From contig JANVFP010000057.1 in assembly GCA_027919835.1 (NCBI GenBank), positions 1 through 64,000 on the forward strand: DNA of 64,000 bases, in the 5' to 3' direction. Below the pieces are notes generated by a model. The model saw only the letters and a program-made list of their open reading frames with translations, did no database searches and was not told the origin of the DNA. This DNA is from Lentinula raphanica (taxonomy: Eukaryota > Basidiomycota > Agaricomycetes > Agaricales > Omphalotaceae). Shown here one piece after another: positions 48,268 through 60,031 of the stretch; positions within the stretch are counted from its first letter, which is position 1; each line of letters begins with the position of its first letter. Both the position numbers and the translations under genes were made by a program.

Positions 48268-48755
48268 CTGCAAATTTTGATGCGTGCTTCGACCTGCTTC
48301 GACTGGCAAAGATGAACCATTTGTCTTTGTATCGGTGTTATCTCATGTACAGATTCCAGTTAGACTCCTTTACTCAGTGTGGTCAAACAGATGATACGTA
48401 CTCTTATTGACTGAGATAATTACGCAGACAGAGATTGATAGCTCAGCTATGTACATCAAAGTATGTATCGGCCATCATTCAAAAAATCGCTGTGTACACC
48501 GTTTCGGTTTTCACCACAGAAACAAGCATTGCAATATCGCGACGTTTGGCGCACAGGAATCTGTAAAGATGTGATTTATGTGTGCTTATAAACCGCACAG
48601 ACAGTCAGGCACATTTCCAAGTTTAACGCAGAGCTTTTGAGAATATATAACCCATGAACCAGAAATTAAAGGTATGTAGTGGAGCAACATACCTATCAAG
48701 CTTTTCCTGTCCATCCCCTCTGAACTTAACACAGTGGATACCAACCACTCAATAA
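48268..48755. other. Convergent intergenic region
   Basis: 488 bp between the 3' ends of F-box copies 4 and 5. No open frame of interest, and no terminator signal is recognisable by eye beyond general AT-richness. Confidence 0.4.
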
Positions 48756-50294
48756 TCAGGAGCCTTCCATCGCTACGAGGCCGGGAGGAAGCATGCGAGT
48801 CTCTAGTAGAATATTGGAGTAATGGGCTTTGGTCGCGACTCGTATGATTGTCCCGCGAATATCCCTATTGCCATTCATGACATGGAACAACCCTATAAGA
48901 TGCCAAGCCTGCCCAGCAATATCTGTTTGAGTCTCGTAGCTTTCTTCCCTGATGTAAAAACTTTCCAAGCTTCTAGCTTCATTCGCGATCCGTGATGTAT
49001 ACCACAATGTCCCAGTCTCGGCGTGAGCGATTAGAGCATCCAATGCCACCGTGGAATTCAGTGGACGAACAGGAGGTAGAAGTTTGTCGCTTCCGAAATC
49101 AAGTCGCTTGAATGCTCCAGAGAGGAACAACATCCTGAGAGACGAGAACTCCTTGAATGCGGTTACAAAATCATGCTAGAGTTTACCAAGATCAGCACGG
49201 AGTAAAGCGGGGAATGGAAGAACGAACAACATGATATGTGGCTTCATGGCCATCTAGGTTGAGATCAAGATTTTGAAGCTTCGGAAATGAAGACGCAATG
49301 AGCGCGAGTATCTCAGCAAGAGATGGACTAGCGAGAGTTATTTTCAAGGCAAGTCCCATGACATACCACTGCGAAGATACGCGACTAGCTCTACCAAGAC
49401 AAACATATGTGATGACGAAAGACTTTCTGAGGCCCTGTCGTTGAGAATTCTCGATAAAGGAAGACATGAAAGGGGGTGTATGACGAGTAAAATAGCGCAA
49501 ATCATTATCGAAGAGCCAGAGCTCGTTCAAGGTCGGATAAGTCGAAGAAAGTACGGACAGGAAAGAAAATGAAATGGGTTTATCGCCCAAATGCAATCGT
49601 ATTTCTTCCAGTCCACAGAAAATCTTAGGCCCGAAGATGTTGTCAAGTGAGTCGAAGAGCTGAAGGCGTGCCAGCCTCATACCCTGATTGAGGTACTCTT
49701 CGAATCGAGGAGATGTAGCCCATGCCAAGGTTGCGACGCTATATATAATCTTTGAAAGGTCATCCTTGCACATAGAATGGCCTGGTAGTTCGTGGACCAT
49801 GACTGATGTGATAGTGGGATGCGCAAGTAGTGTTCGAAGGAGAGCAGTCTGGTTTCCTGGCAGCTCGACATAGAATAGTCGAGTGAATCGGGGCAAGTTT
49901 TGAGAAATGAGTTCGTGTGCAGCTTTGACAACGGAATTAATGGGTTTTATGAATATGATTCTGCGAAGGTCGGTAAAGGAATGACAACAAACTGCATAGA
50001 ACATACATACTTCGTGAACCTTGTGAGGAGAGAGATGTAGATCTCCAGCTGTTGTGAATCCTTGATATATTTGATCCCGATGTTTGCAAAGAGTAAAGGC
50101 AGACAAATTCTGCGCAGCCGCCAGTTGGCCACAGACAAAGCGGAAAGTTCGGATGACGCGCTCTTGAACAGGGGGCATGCAGGCTTAAATCCCTGCACGG
50201 AGGTGGAATGAGAGTGGGGCAATTGAGAATTGTATGCAGTATACTCAATGATAGAGTGAAGTAGTTCGTCGGGCAATGACAGATGAGTTTGCAT
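48756..50294 (-). CDS. F-box-like protein, family copy 5
   Basis: Fifth family member, convergent with copy 4. Start MQTHLSLPDELLHSIIEYTA (F-box-like), then LSALSVANWRLRRICLPLLF. Intron 1 follows LLTRFTK and rejoins as IIFIKPINSVVKAAHEL. The middle exon has VHELPGHSMCKDDLSKII, LNELWLFDNDLRYFTRH, YVCLGRASRVSSQWYVMG and LIASSFPKLQNLDLNL. Intron 2 rejoins as HDFVTAFKEFSSLRMLFLSG. The C-terminal part RIANEARSLESFYIREESYE is present, followed by a tail (IRVATKAHYSNILL to AMEGS) longer than in the sisters. The SQEW motif is SSQW here. It appears intact. Its start is 203 bp from that of the divergent nucleoporin gene. Confidence 0.74.
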
Positions 50295-50497
50295 GATGGG
50301 AGTCAGTGCTCAAGCAGAGTAGGTGCACCAGATGCCGAGATAAGAACTGACGGCGGCATACCTCGGCACTTGCCGGCCTGTGTCGTGCCGCTTCCAATAC
50401 ATAGCTTTGCCGCTTTTTGCCGTTCGGACCTTCAAGTTTGTCACTTGTGTTTCCTTCTAGTTTCCTTTGAACCACCAATTCTCCGAACCGCCTTGCG

Positions 50498-51814
50498 ATG
50501 TCGCTCTATGGCTCTACATTCTCTGTTGCAGGAATGTCTTCAACCAGCAGCTCCCATCATAGCCCAAATCTCAATAACTGGGGAAACTCCAATCCAGGTA
50601 GTGGCTTAGGCAGCTCTACACTGGGCACATCTTCCTTTGGCGATTCGCTTTCACAGTCTAGGAGTCACTATCAGTCAGGTTATCTCATGGTACGCTCTGA
50701 GCTGCTCCAACTTCTAACCGCTTCTCATTATTTTCTATAGTCTGCCTCACAGGCCAATGTTTGTGACCTCCTCTTCTGCGAAGACGTGTTCTCTTATAGC
50801 CCTCTTTCAATAGAATTCACCTCAAGGCAACCAACGCGTGGATGAACTCCCAGTGGTACAGACAAAGGCAAAAATAAATCCAGCCTTGCTCCGGGGCTCG
50901 GCTGACGATTTTGGAATGGGTTCAATGTTTGAAAGCAAGAAGTGCGTGATGTTTGGTTCAACTTCGCTGAATATCGAATAACGATCATTCTCAGTCGACA
51001 GAGACAACCTTTGACAGATGAAGATGCTCCTCCCATGCAATCAGTCAATGACATACCCAATGAAGCTTTTTCCAGTCATTTCCAGCCAAAGGTACTTTAT
51101 TCTCAGTGTGGCGTGTCTACATACACACTAATCAACGTGTTTTAATTTCAGTCTTCGACGAACCAGCATTCAATGTTCTCTTCCACTCGCACCCGTACAC
51201 CTCCTGCACCACGTTCTTCTTCATCCGCACCCTTGTATGTCATCGTCTTCGGTTATCCGGCGGACAAATACAGTGTTACCGTCGAGTACTTCAAGTCCCT
51301 AGGCGACACTACCGATGCAGACCCAAACACAGAAATTGTGAATTGCTTCAGAATTGGATACCACGATCCTGGGGAGGCTTTGCGAGCTGTGCGCAAAAAT
51401 GGCGAGATCCTAGGTGGGAGCTGGATGATAGGAGCCAAGTGGGCTGTGGGTGTTTTCTTCCTTTGAATGCTTGGCTAGTTCTCTAAAGTCGCTGTCTAGG
51501 ATCCTGCTCAAGCCGAGGCATTGCTAGGACAGCCAATTCAACGGCCAAGTCTCTCTGGAGCACTTCCACGGGAAGACGCAAGTGCTTCGAACGCCATGGC
51601 TGTCGACGAGCCTTCACCACCGCAAGCTGTTCCTATGGTCGGAACACCCATCAAGCTTGCTCCTTCTGCTTCTGCTTTTAGAAGAACCGGGGCGACTACA
51701 AAACCTTCGACACCTCAACCAAAAGCGGCCATGCCAACTTTACCACCATCGGGTGGGGCTTCTCCGAGCAAAGGACTTGTAGGCCAGGTATCAGATTTGA
51801 TATTCGGGTGGTAG
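50498..51814 (+). CDS. NUP53: Nucleoporin Nup53/Nup35 (MPPN domain)
   Basis: Linker nucleoporin of the nuclear pore inner ring. Start MSLYGSTFSVAGMSSTSSSH, a Ser/Gly/Asn-rich disordered N-terminus. Several introns follow: after YQSGYLM, after MFESKK, and after FQPK. Then comes the RRM-like MPPN dimerisation domain: APLYVIVFGYPADKYSVTVE, TEIVNCFRIGYHDPGEALRA, GGSWMIGAKWA. An intron joins this to DPAQAEALLGQPIQRPSLS. A Pro/Ser linker leads to the hallmark C-terminal amphipathic, membrane-binding end GLVGQVSDLIFGW and a TAG (51812-51814). About 340 residues, in the range of fungal Nup53-type proteins. The MPPN motif plus the terminal FGW makes the assignment strong. Divergent from F-box copy 5. 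Confidence 0.88.
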
Positions 51815-52167
51815 CGCTTTGTCTAGTCTGTTCGTGTAACAGTATTTCAACGATGGGTCAAGAATAACGACTCATAATATCATCAGACGAAATGCGAAGC
51901 ACGTTCCGGCTTACATGCCCTCACTCCGAAGCAACGCACGAGAGACTGTTTCATACTGTTCATACCAGTCTACTCTGACAAACTATTGCTACACTGCTCC
52001 ATTTCTACTACTAACTAAAATTACAGATTGCCCATACGGTAGGCTGGTTTCGTGGCATATGCACTGATTATTAATATCAGCCTAATCTGCAAGTACTCGA
52101 TACGAACTCACTTATGTGACGTGAGGACGGCTCATAACCCGGAATGTTGAGACTCGGAATCCAGATT
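51815..52167. other. Convergent intergenic region
   Basis: 353 bp between the stop of the Nup53 gene and the stop of the Arg/Ser-rich gene. No coding signal was seen. Confidence 0.4.
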
Positions 52168-52659
52168 TCAGCGGCTATAGCAAGAATGTACGTTTGAGCG
52201 AACGAATACCAAGAAAGCGAGGAATACCCACAGGAGAGAAAGAGTAAGGTCACCATGCACTCGAGCCTTCAACTCAACCGCTACATCTAGATTCAAATCT
52301 AGCCGGAGCTTCAAAGGCTTATCGCCGCTTCCTCCTTCGTCGTCGTCATCTTGCTTCTTTCCTCCACCTGCAACTTGGCCAACTTGCCCGACAGTATTCC
52401 TGGCGGTATTGGCAACCTGGTTCCCGGTATCTTCTACTTCTTCGACACCAGGAAGGCCACCGCCTTTGCGACCGCCTCTTTGTCGACGTCGACGTGCTAG
52501 GCTACTGGCGCTACTAGCGTCCGAGTCCTCGCCTGATGCACTGAGACTGCGAGCGTTACGGCTCCTGCCTCGTCGACGAGACTGAGAGCGCTGCTGCTGT
52601 CGAGCTGGAGGAGGGCCTGAAGAAGGGGAACGAGATTGAGGACCTGCTGGGTCTGACAT
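52168..52659 (-). CDS. Arg/Ser-rich conserved fungal protein with a KLRLDLNLDV core
   Basis: Start MSDPAGPQSRSPSSGPPPAR. The first 80 residues are disordered, with RS-type and poly-Arg stretches (QSRRRGRSRNARS, ARRRRQRGGRKGG). The next part is QVANTARNTVGQVGQVAGGG. The conserved end is KPLKLRLDLNLDVAVELKAR followed by VHGDLTLSLL. A GTGGGT...ATAG intron is possible directly after that end, and both spliced and unspliced readings reach the same TGA at 52168. The core block is a recurring signature of small uncharacterised fungal proteins (recalled, not searched). Length 144-163 residues depending on splicing. Function unknown; the Arg-rich part suggests a nuclear or RNA-associated role (inference only). 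Confidence 0.65.
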   Translation of the reverse strand: MSDPAGPQSRSPSSGPPPARQQQRSQSRRRGRSRNARSLSASGEDSDASSASSLARRRRQRGGRKGGGLPGVEEVEDTGNQVANTARNTVGQVGQVAGGGKKQDDDDEGGSGDKPLKLRLDLNLDVAVELKARVHGDLTLSLLWVFLAFLVFVRSNVHSCYSR

Positions 52660-52872
52660 AATGTATTATCGTTTCAGTCGTTAATTCGGTGAGCGAGTGT
52701 TTTGTGTTTGATGAGTTGATTTAATGTGTTTATAGTGTGTAGTCTTGGAAGGGGAAACATTTACTGAAGGCGATTGGGCATTTATATCATCGTTGAAGGT
52801 GGAGAGCTCCAATGGCGCAAGGTATGAGTTCACTGTATATGTATTTTGCTTTTCAAATTCGACGATGTCATA

Positions 52873-53478
52873 AGGTAGGCGACATCAAGATCTACTACGG
52901 GTTACATAAGCAAGTCCCGCCTCCCGCCAACTGTTCTATTTCTCTTGCGCATATGATCATATGGCTTCAACACATTATACAACCTCTTACCAGAGTCCTA
53001 AACTACCATTTGTATAAAAAGTTTGAGTCAATTTCCCTCATCTTGGTCAAGTTTTTTGATGATTATTACAAATGACAGTTTTGATAAGATACATCCCAAA
53101 TTCGTCCAAAACAACAATAAAATTTTTTCGGCAAAAACTTTGGACCAAGATTTTGCGGTGGCTGTACATTATGTAATTATTACGTTTCTATTCAAAATCC
53201 TAAAAAGGAAGGGCCTGATGGCGCTCAAATGGCTTGGGCAGATTGCCGGTTATCTTGGTCACTGTCCCTTGCCTCCTGGAGTGCTCAAAGCACTTTCTTA
53301 ATGATTTCCTCATGCTCTATAGGATCTTGCTTCATGTATCATGCATGTGTAGGGGCCAACTACCACTACTTTTACCCTCTTATACCTTGCGGTTATTCTG
53401 AAAATCGCAAATTTTGCGCTTATGTAATGTTACGTAATATGATTACATAAAGGTATGAGATCTTGATGTCGTCTACCT
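52873..53478. mobile_element. MITE-like non-autonomous DNA transposon with TA target duplication
   Basis: Terminal inverted repeats: the left begins AGGTAGGCGACATCAAGAT at 52873, and the right end is its reverse complement with one mismatch, ending at 53478. The matching part is about 21 bp and then weakens. Both ends are flanked by TA (52871-52872 and 53479-53480), as in Tc1/mariner-type insertions. The 606-bp interior is AT-rich with no transposase frame. Assignment to a superfamily is inference from TA and TIR only. Confidence 0.72.
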
Positions 53479-53847
53479 TAGATGTTTGTTGATGGTTCCT
53501 TGAAGTTAATCTGATGCTACCATAACAGGTAGTTGCGCGGGGGAACCCTGTAAGCTGTGCACCACCGGGAACGGTTGATCGATATGGAAGTTGTCCTGCA
53601 TCCTCGACAACGCTTGTCGAACGATACTGCCTTCCTGGCAAGCTGGAGGCCGGGATAACGACCTGACTTCAAGAGCCTCTTGTCCCTCCAACATTACCTC
53701 AGGCTGCGAATGAGGCGCATCGACCTGACAATAACATCACCATGATATCACAAGTCATATTCGGGAAGTGGGGCTTCCCCAGAGGTCCATGTAGTTAGGT
53801 ATAACTGCGCATGATCTACAGCAAGAGTCAAACACTCCTCTCTTACT

Positions 53848-54817
53848 ATGTCCCAAACTAAAATTCACGAACCTCAAAGCCAAAACCCCGCCGAGCTAGA
53901 AATTCCTAGGACAGGCGCTGGTATGGGCAGCGTCGCCGGCGATGGAACGTCGACCACAGGTGATAATCGTACAGACGAGCAGGTTGAAGCCGACAAGAAA
54001 CTCGCCGAGCGACTTTCCGCCCTTATTGAAGACGCCAATTCTCGTGTGGTCCCCTTGTGCAGAATGATACGAAAGGTAAGTCGCTGATAACTTACCATTT
54101 ACATCAACAAGGTCATTGCTGATGTCGACATAGCACATTGAAAATATGGACGCACGCAAAGACGAAGACAAGAACGAGGATGAGCTCGTTCGCCAAGTCA
54201 AGCCTCTTCTTCAACAAGCCGAAAAGATCCTCGGAGAAACAGAGGGTATGGTGAAGGGCGCTGATCCTGACAATCGTCTATCGAACAAAGCCAAACGGCA
54301 CGCCCAGGCTCACACTGCGACTCCGGAGGAACAGCGGCTTGCGGCAGCACTCAAAGTGGTATGTTTGTGTCCCTTGCAAACTGTGCGGAGTAGCTCTCTT
54401 ACCTTTGATCATCTTCGGTATGTAGATGCTCGAAGAAGTTGGCGGTACAATCGAATGGGCCAGAAACAAGCTCGATAGCTTCCCGAAAGCAAAGAAGGAT
54501 CTCGGACCTCTCTTGGACGCTCTTGGCCGTGAGCCGTGATTCGTTCCTGATAAACACAGATCACTCACCTTGGACTACAGAACCTCTGACCCAGATTGTT
54601 GGCGGTGTCATGCTTCTGCTTACCGGTGTTCTGAACCTCCTCGGAAAGCTTTTGAGTGGACTAGGTCTAGATTCACTCTTGAAGGGAATAGTCGCTGCAA
54701 CGGTGAGAGATCCTCTCGAACGGGATAATCACGGTTTCACTCATGATTCGATTATAACAGGGTCTCGACAAAATATACAACTCTTTGGGACTAGGCAAGT
54801 GGCTGAACGGAAAGTGA
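53848..54817 (+). CDS. DUF6987-type protein
   Basis: Start MSQTKIHEPQSQNPAELEIP. A helical region then reads EQVEADKKLAERLSALIEDA and VVPLCRMIRK. An intron leads to HIENMDARKDEDKNEDELVR, KPLLQQAEKILGETEGMVKG and RHAQAHTATPEEQRLAAALK. Further introns lead to MLEEVGGTIEWARNKLDSFP, then to the hydrophobic Gly/Leu-rich block IVGGVMLLLTGVLNLLGKLL followed by SGLGLDSLLKGI. The last exon is GLDKIYNSLGLGKWLNGK and a TGA. About 240 residues. The Gly/Leu-rich C-terminus could be amphipathic or membrane-inserting. The resemblance to the fungal DUF6987 family is from memory of its features; function is not known. Confidence 0.65.
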
Positions 54818-55022
54818 GCAGGTAGCTGTCATCGTACTCAAAAAACAATGAATCGTAGTGAATAGATTAGTAGGTATGGACAAGGATGCTACAGTTGTAC
54901 TGATTATAATTATGTACTTGCGAGGAATGAGTATAGATACACGACAAAATCCGAATGTCCATTGATTATGATTTATAAAGAAAGAGAAAATCGTACTACG
55001 CAACCCTGCTTCAAAAAACCTC

Positions 55023-57425
55023 CTACGTACGCAAGAACCTGGAGAATGCGCCCTGTATGGCAACCTTCTTCATGATAGTAGGTTCTGGTGCTATAAAGAA
55101 AACCTTTCAGTATAGGCATCATAGACATACAACAACACTCACGATCAGTCAAGTTTTCATCTTTGATCTTCCGTTTGATAGTGTCCATCACGTCGCTGAC
55201 TCCTGAACGATCCAGGTCACCTCGAGCTTTGATCAGTCCCTCCACGAATGCGAGGTTGGGTCCATGCTTTTTGGCAAAGGACCAATACGAGAGGAACACG
55301 ATGTCCTTCGATGCTTCCAGGATACCCAATATCAAGTCAAGCACCTCGAAGTACTCTTCCATATCCTTTTGTGATTTGTAGTTGAGGAATAACCTGAAGG
55401 CGTCGTCAACATCGTCTTTAATTCGTTCCGTGGCGGCTGGGACCTTCAGTTTGGGTGAGTTGGCGAGCGCGTTCAGGTAGACAAGCAGGAAAGCGTCAAT
55501 GAGATCTTCGACGAGAAGTTCGAATAATGAAGGATTTAGGAATTCCTTGTAGTCGTCCATGTAATCCTTGATGGTTTCCACAACCTGGGACAAGATACCA
55601 TCGTACCACGGAGGCTGGAAAAGGTTTTTCGTCACAGGCTTCAAGTCGTTGAAGATCATATCAATGAGCGTCTGCGTGCACTTCTTCGCGACATCAAGGT
55701 ACCCATCAATAGCATCATTGAGTTTCTCGTTGATTTGGACGCGGTATTTCTCGGACACCAAGGATTCGAGTCGCGCTAGGAGGGCCTCAGCGTAGTCGGC
55801 GGACTTCAGCATGTCGTTTGCCAGAGCGATCACATACTCCACCAATCCAGGAGCGATCTCTTCCGGCTTTTCGACCTGTTTCTTGTATTCCTGCTCGACC
55901 GTCTTGACCCATTGGTCTTGCATCCCGCGCATGACCCGGTTACTCTCTGCAACGACGCGCGCCAGGATAGCACCCTGGCCACTTTCCGTAGCAAGGTCTA
56001 TCTGCTGGTTAACCATCTGGAAGAGGATACCGGCGCCACCCTGAGTAGCGTATTGGCCATCGGCGTCAACTTCGAGAGGGTCTTGACGTGAGATGAATTC
56101 CTCTAGTTCGGTTTTCATCATGTTCGAAGACCACTCGTCGAGTTTTTTGATGATCACCTGGAGGTAGTCCTCGATAAGGGACTGTTCCTTTCCGTCGAGC
56201 AGAGGCGGTTCAAGAAGATCCGGAGGAACCTCGAGCTCCTTCATATCCTTCTTGTACTGTTTCAGCCACTCATACAGTGCAAGCAGAACGTTTGCACCAG
56301 GTTCGGATGCAACGATCCTGTTGATCTGCACGTTCAGAGCTTTATGGTATTCTCGGATGTATAAGGAGTAGATGTCATACTCTGCCGGGAAGCATGGTAC
56401 GACGTCTGATTGGATTCGAATGATATCGGCGTACATCCACTGGAGATTGTCGAGGAAGGCCATAGGATCGTTCTCGTCTTGGGCGTACGCCCGCTCGAAT
56501 TTGGCTTTGATAGAGTCAGCTATAGCCTTAGTGATTCTGGAACGGTAGTGTTTGATGACTCGAGCGTTGGCTAGCATGGATTTGAATTTCGAGGCAGCAT
56601 CCAATTTCGCAGCCTTCTTCACCAGTCGGATAGCTATGGCCTAAATGGTATATGAGTTTTAGTTCAGTCCGCGAGGAAGAGAAATCAACCTTCTCATCCT
56701 CTCTTCCTTCCATTTCCGCGATTTTGATCAATCTGACGATGACATGTCCGTTGCCCTCTCGTACTATCTCCAGAACGTTGCTAGCTAGATCGACGACATA
56801 CTGGTCGAACTGTTCAATGACAGTATGGAGTCGTTCAAAGCGTCGTGTGAGGTATACCCGAGAATCAGAGGACGCCTTTTTAGCTTGATGCATCGTCTGA
56901 TTTCGGAAGGCTTCGAGTTGTTTGAGAAAATAGTGAATAACAAGCAGATTCGGGGCAGGGCCCGTGATATATGCGCTATCGTCGTCGAGCATATACCCAA
57001 TTTCGGACAGTTTGGACTCCATCTCTACCAGATTGTTCACCATCTCCTCTGTTTGAACGAAGTTTCGATGAACCATGGATACCTGGTGATTTGTTAGCCG
57101 CAGTCGATTGTCAATAGAACAGAAGGACACGAACTCGACTGATTTGGTCGAAGGTAGCGACCTGGGTTTGAGGATCGCTGCACTCTCTGTCAATGACCAC
57201 CATCTCGTCCTTAATGGTTTGTACATTCGTCCGCGTGGACAAAAGCTTCCTCAGCCCCTCTCGAGTTGCCTGCAACTGCTCCTTCACTCCGCTCTTCAGC
57301 CTCGCGTCTATTGATGCCTTTTCTTTCTCTAGTTTCTTCCTATATGCAGCCACCTTCGCTAGATCGTCTGGAGATTGGAGGTACTCGCCAATGGCTTGAG
57401 CTGCAGAGACGGGAGCTGCAGCCAT
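55023..57425 (-). CDS. SEC6: Exocyst complex subunit Sec6
   Basis: Core subunit of the exocyst that tethers secretory vesicles at the plasma membrane, important at hyphal tips. About 745 residues in four exons, the family's usual size. Start MAAAPVSAAQAIGEYLQSPD with a coiled coil (AAYRKKLEKEKASIDARLKS). After the first intron comes MVHRNFVQTEEMVNNLVEME, then LLVIHYFLKQLEAFRNQTMH. The long third exon carries the C-terminal helical bundles, including DENDPMAFLDNLQWMYADII, PCFPAEYDIYSLYIREYHKA, LLALYEWLKQYKKDM, FQPPWYDGILSQVVETIKDY and GPNLAFVEGLIKARGDLDRS. The last exon reads PTIMKKVAIQGAFSRFLRT and a TAG (55023-55025). Start 124 bp from that of the divergent COQ6. Confidence 0.93.
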
Positions 57426-57549
57426 GGTGGTAGTTATGAAGTAGAAGTCTTCTTGACCATTTGATGCGAGATGGCTGAGCCTTACACGTGGCTGTGAAGA
57501 AAAGAAAACAATTGACGGAGCGTTTCATCCGCTCTCCGTCGTACCGTCC
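57426..57549. promoter_or_regulatory. Bidirectional promoter region of SEC6 and COQ6
   Basis: Only 124 bp separate the two start codons, so core promoters and 5' leaders of both genes must overlap or start within the neighbouring transcription unit. No TATA box was recognised. Confidence 0.5.
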
Positions 57550-59548
57550 ATGTTCTTGTCCGGCAATGGAGCTCGTCTATTGTCCAAATCTCTACAACGA
57601 ACTTCACCAAACCGACTCTTAAGATACTTCTCATCCGCTCATGAAGATTTTGACGTGGTCATCGTTGGCGGAGGTCCTGCTGGACTTGCGCTCGCCTGTG
57701 CTCTCGGTACACCGGTTTCATTTGACGATCAAACGAATTTCAACTAACTGAATCTACAGGTTCAAAGGCTGAACTCCAGAGTGCACTGAAGATCGCCCTA
57801 GTCGAAGCAGGAGATTTGTCCAAAGTTCGCGACTGGTCATCACCAGCAGGCTCCTTTTCTAATCGCGTCGTCTCTCTCACCAATGCTTCACAAGCTTTTC
57901 TCAAAGGTAGGAATCCAGAAACATCATTATCTTTTTACTGATCGTTGCATAGATGCAGGTTCTTGGGACCACGTCGAACTCGAACGAACGGCTCCAATAG
58001 AAGAAATGCAGGTATCCACAATGCCAAAGTTTTGCAGGAACTCACGGTCCTGATTCTGTGGCAGGTTTGGGACGGGATTTCAGATGCTAGAATCACCTTC
58101 TCCGCCTCAGAAATGGGAGCGTCTTCTGACAACCACTCGGGTATGGCGCGACTCACGGAAACACTCAATCTCCAACGAGGTTTACTCCGGCAATTGCAAT
58201 CGTTACCCACTGTCCAAATCTTGGAAAAGAACAAAGTACAACACATTACTGCAGACGAAACTCCCGGCGGTTGGCCATCAGTTCACCTTGATAGTGGTCG
58301 AACTCTCAAGGCTAGGCTAATTGTGAGTTCATATTAGAGACAGCAAATCAATTTCTAATTGTGTCATAGGTTGGGGCAGATGGTCCAAATTCTCCCGTTC
58401 GTTCGTTCGCCAACATAGCATCTTATGGGTGGTCATACGATACCCAGGCCATTGTCTGCACCATGGAACATTCCCCCAGAGGCCCTTTCCTCGGTCCAAA
58501 CACCACCGCATATCAACGGTTCCTCCCCACAGGCCCTATCGCTTTCTTACCCATATCCGACACCGCATCATCTCTGGTATGGTCTACCAGACCCGCTCTC
58601 GCATCGGCGTTCAAAGCATGTGAACCGTCAGTCCTGGCTAGGATGATCAACGCCGCTTTTCGTCTACCGGATGTATCAATGAACTATTTGCACGATCTCA
58701 TCCTTGAAGCTCATGAAGCTGGACGACCTATAACAGAGGAGGAGATTAGCGCTGAAATTCTCTGGAGAGAACAGTCAGATTCAATCGACTATACATCCGC
58801 GTATTCTTCAACAACGCCGGAGGCCTTCAGCGAAAACAGAATACCACCTTCAGATGCGGAAATGCTACCCCCGGTCGTCACTTCTATTCAGCCGGGAACC
58901 GTAGCCTCTTTCCCTCTTCGTTACAATCACGCCGAGTCTTATATTGGGGAAGGTCAAGGCAGTCGTACCGTTCTCGTTGGCGATGCTGCCCACACTATTC
59001 ATCCTCTGGCTGGACAGGGTTTGAATTTAGGGCTCGGAGATGTGGAATGTCTCTCCAGATGCATAACTGAAGCTATACTGCGAGGCGGGGATATCGGTTC
59101 GTGTTCTTAGTCTTGTTCAAGTTCATCTAATCATGTTTCTATTCAAGGCGCGTATACTTCCCTCCTACCTTTCACTAGGGAGCGTTACCTGGAAAATCAC
59201 AAGATCATGTCTGCTTGTGACAAATTGCACAAAATCTACAGCACCACTTCCGGGCCTATCGTTCAACTACGTTCGGTTGGACTTGAGGTCCTGAACGAAC
59301 TCGACTCGATTAAAGCAGCTATCATGATGTCCGCTGGCTCCGTTTCGCGAAACGACCACAGACCATTATCGTACAACAGCGATGCTCGAACTACGATGTT
59401 CGATATAGCCGCAAAATGTGTAGAGAACTTGAATACGGCCACTCGTGTTGCGCAGGCTGCGGGCGGTGGACTTACGGGCCTTGCAGTAAACGTCTTACAG
59501 AACATGGCCAAAGCTGCCGCCTCTTATCAGAACCCTTCAAAGCCCTAG
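57550..59548 (+). CDS. COQ6: Ubiquinone biosynthesis monooxygenase COQ6
   Basis: Mitochondrial FAD-dependent ring C5 hydroxylase of coenzyme Q synthesis. The N-terminus MFLSGNGARLLSKSLQRTSP then NRLLRYFSS is Arg/Ser-rich without acidic residues, a typical mitochondrial presequence. Next are the FAD Rossmann motif DFDVVIVGGGPAGLALACAL, NRVVSLTNASQAFLK, RLTETLNLQRGLLRQL and the DG motif GADGPNSPVRSF assembled across an intron. YDTQAIVCTMEHSPRGPFLG and FLPTGPIAFLPI lie in the substrate domain. The second FAD motif is VLVGDAAHTIHPLAGQGLNL followed by GLGDVECLSRCI. It ends QNPSKP at a TAG. Five or so introns of 50-70 bp. A little longer than many fungal homologues; an Ile/Thr/Ser-rich loop near DYTSAYSSTTPEAFSEN accounts for part of that. 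Confidence 0.9.
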
Positions 59549-60031
59549 GTATGTCTTCGTATTCATCTTCGTGTTCATGGTTATTGAATTGTTTTTGGAT
59601 CAAGCCTTCCATACAAATAACTTACACAATATACTAAATCATCTTACATGAACAAACTATCAACTGGAGTCTGGCCTTCGTTGCTTACTTACCGATCAAA
59701 CTTCAAAGCAGACTGTGGCAGTATTCGAATGGAGGTAAATATTTCACTATGTATCGCTTCCTTTGACTTGAATGAAGATCGGTACTCAAGAATTTGGGCT
59801 GCACCCTCCTTCCGTTGAGGTGTTGCGATCACTGTTGTATTCTATTGATACTGAAATTCAGTGTGTTCAGAAGATTGATCCTGCAAATCTTTAATTTTTT
59901 CCTGCTGGTTTATGCGATAGGTCCATTTTCGAAGCTTGAGACATGAAAATATACACAAATTTACTAGGTAGACTAAGGTAGTGGAGTAAAGCGAGGCATC
60001 CAGTGAGTATGAGAAAACACATCCAAGGAAG
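59549..60031. other. Convergent intergenic region
   Basis: 483 bp between the stops of COQ6 and the coiled-coil gene. Minus-strand frames here overlap the 3' flank only. No gene is supported. Confidence 0.4.
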
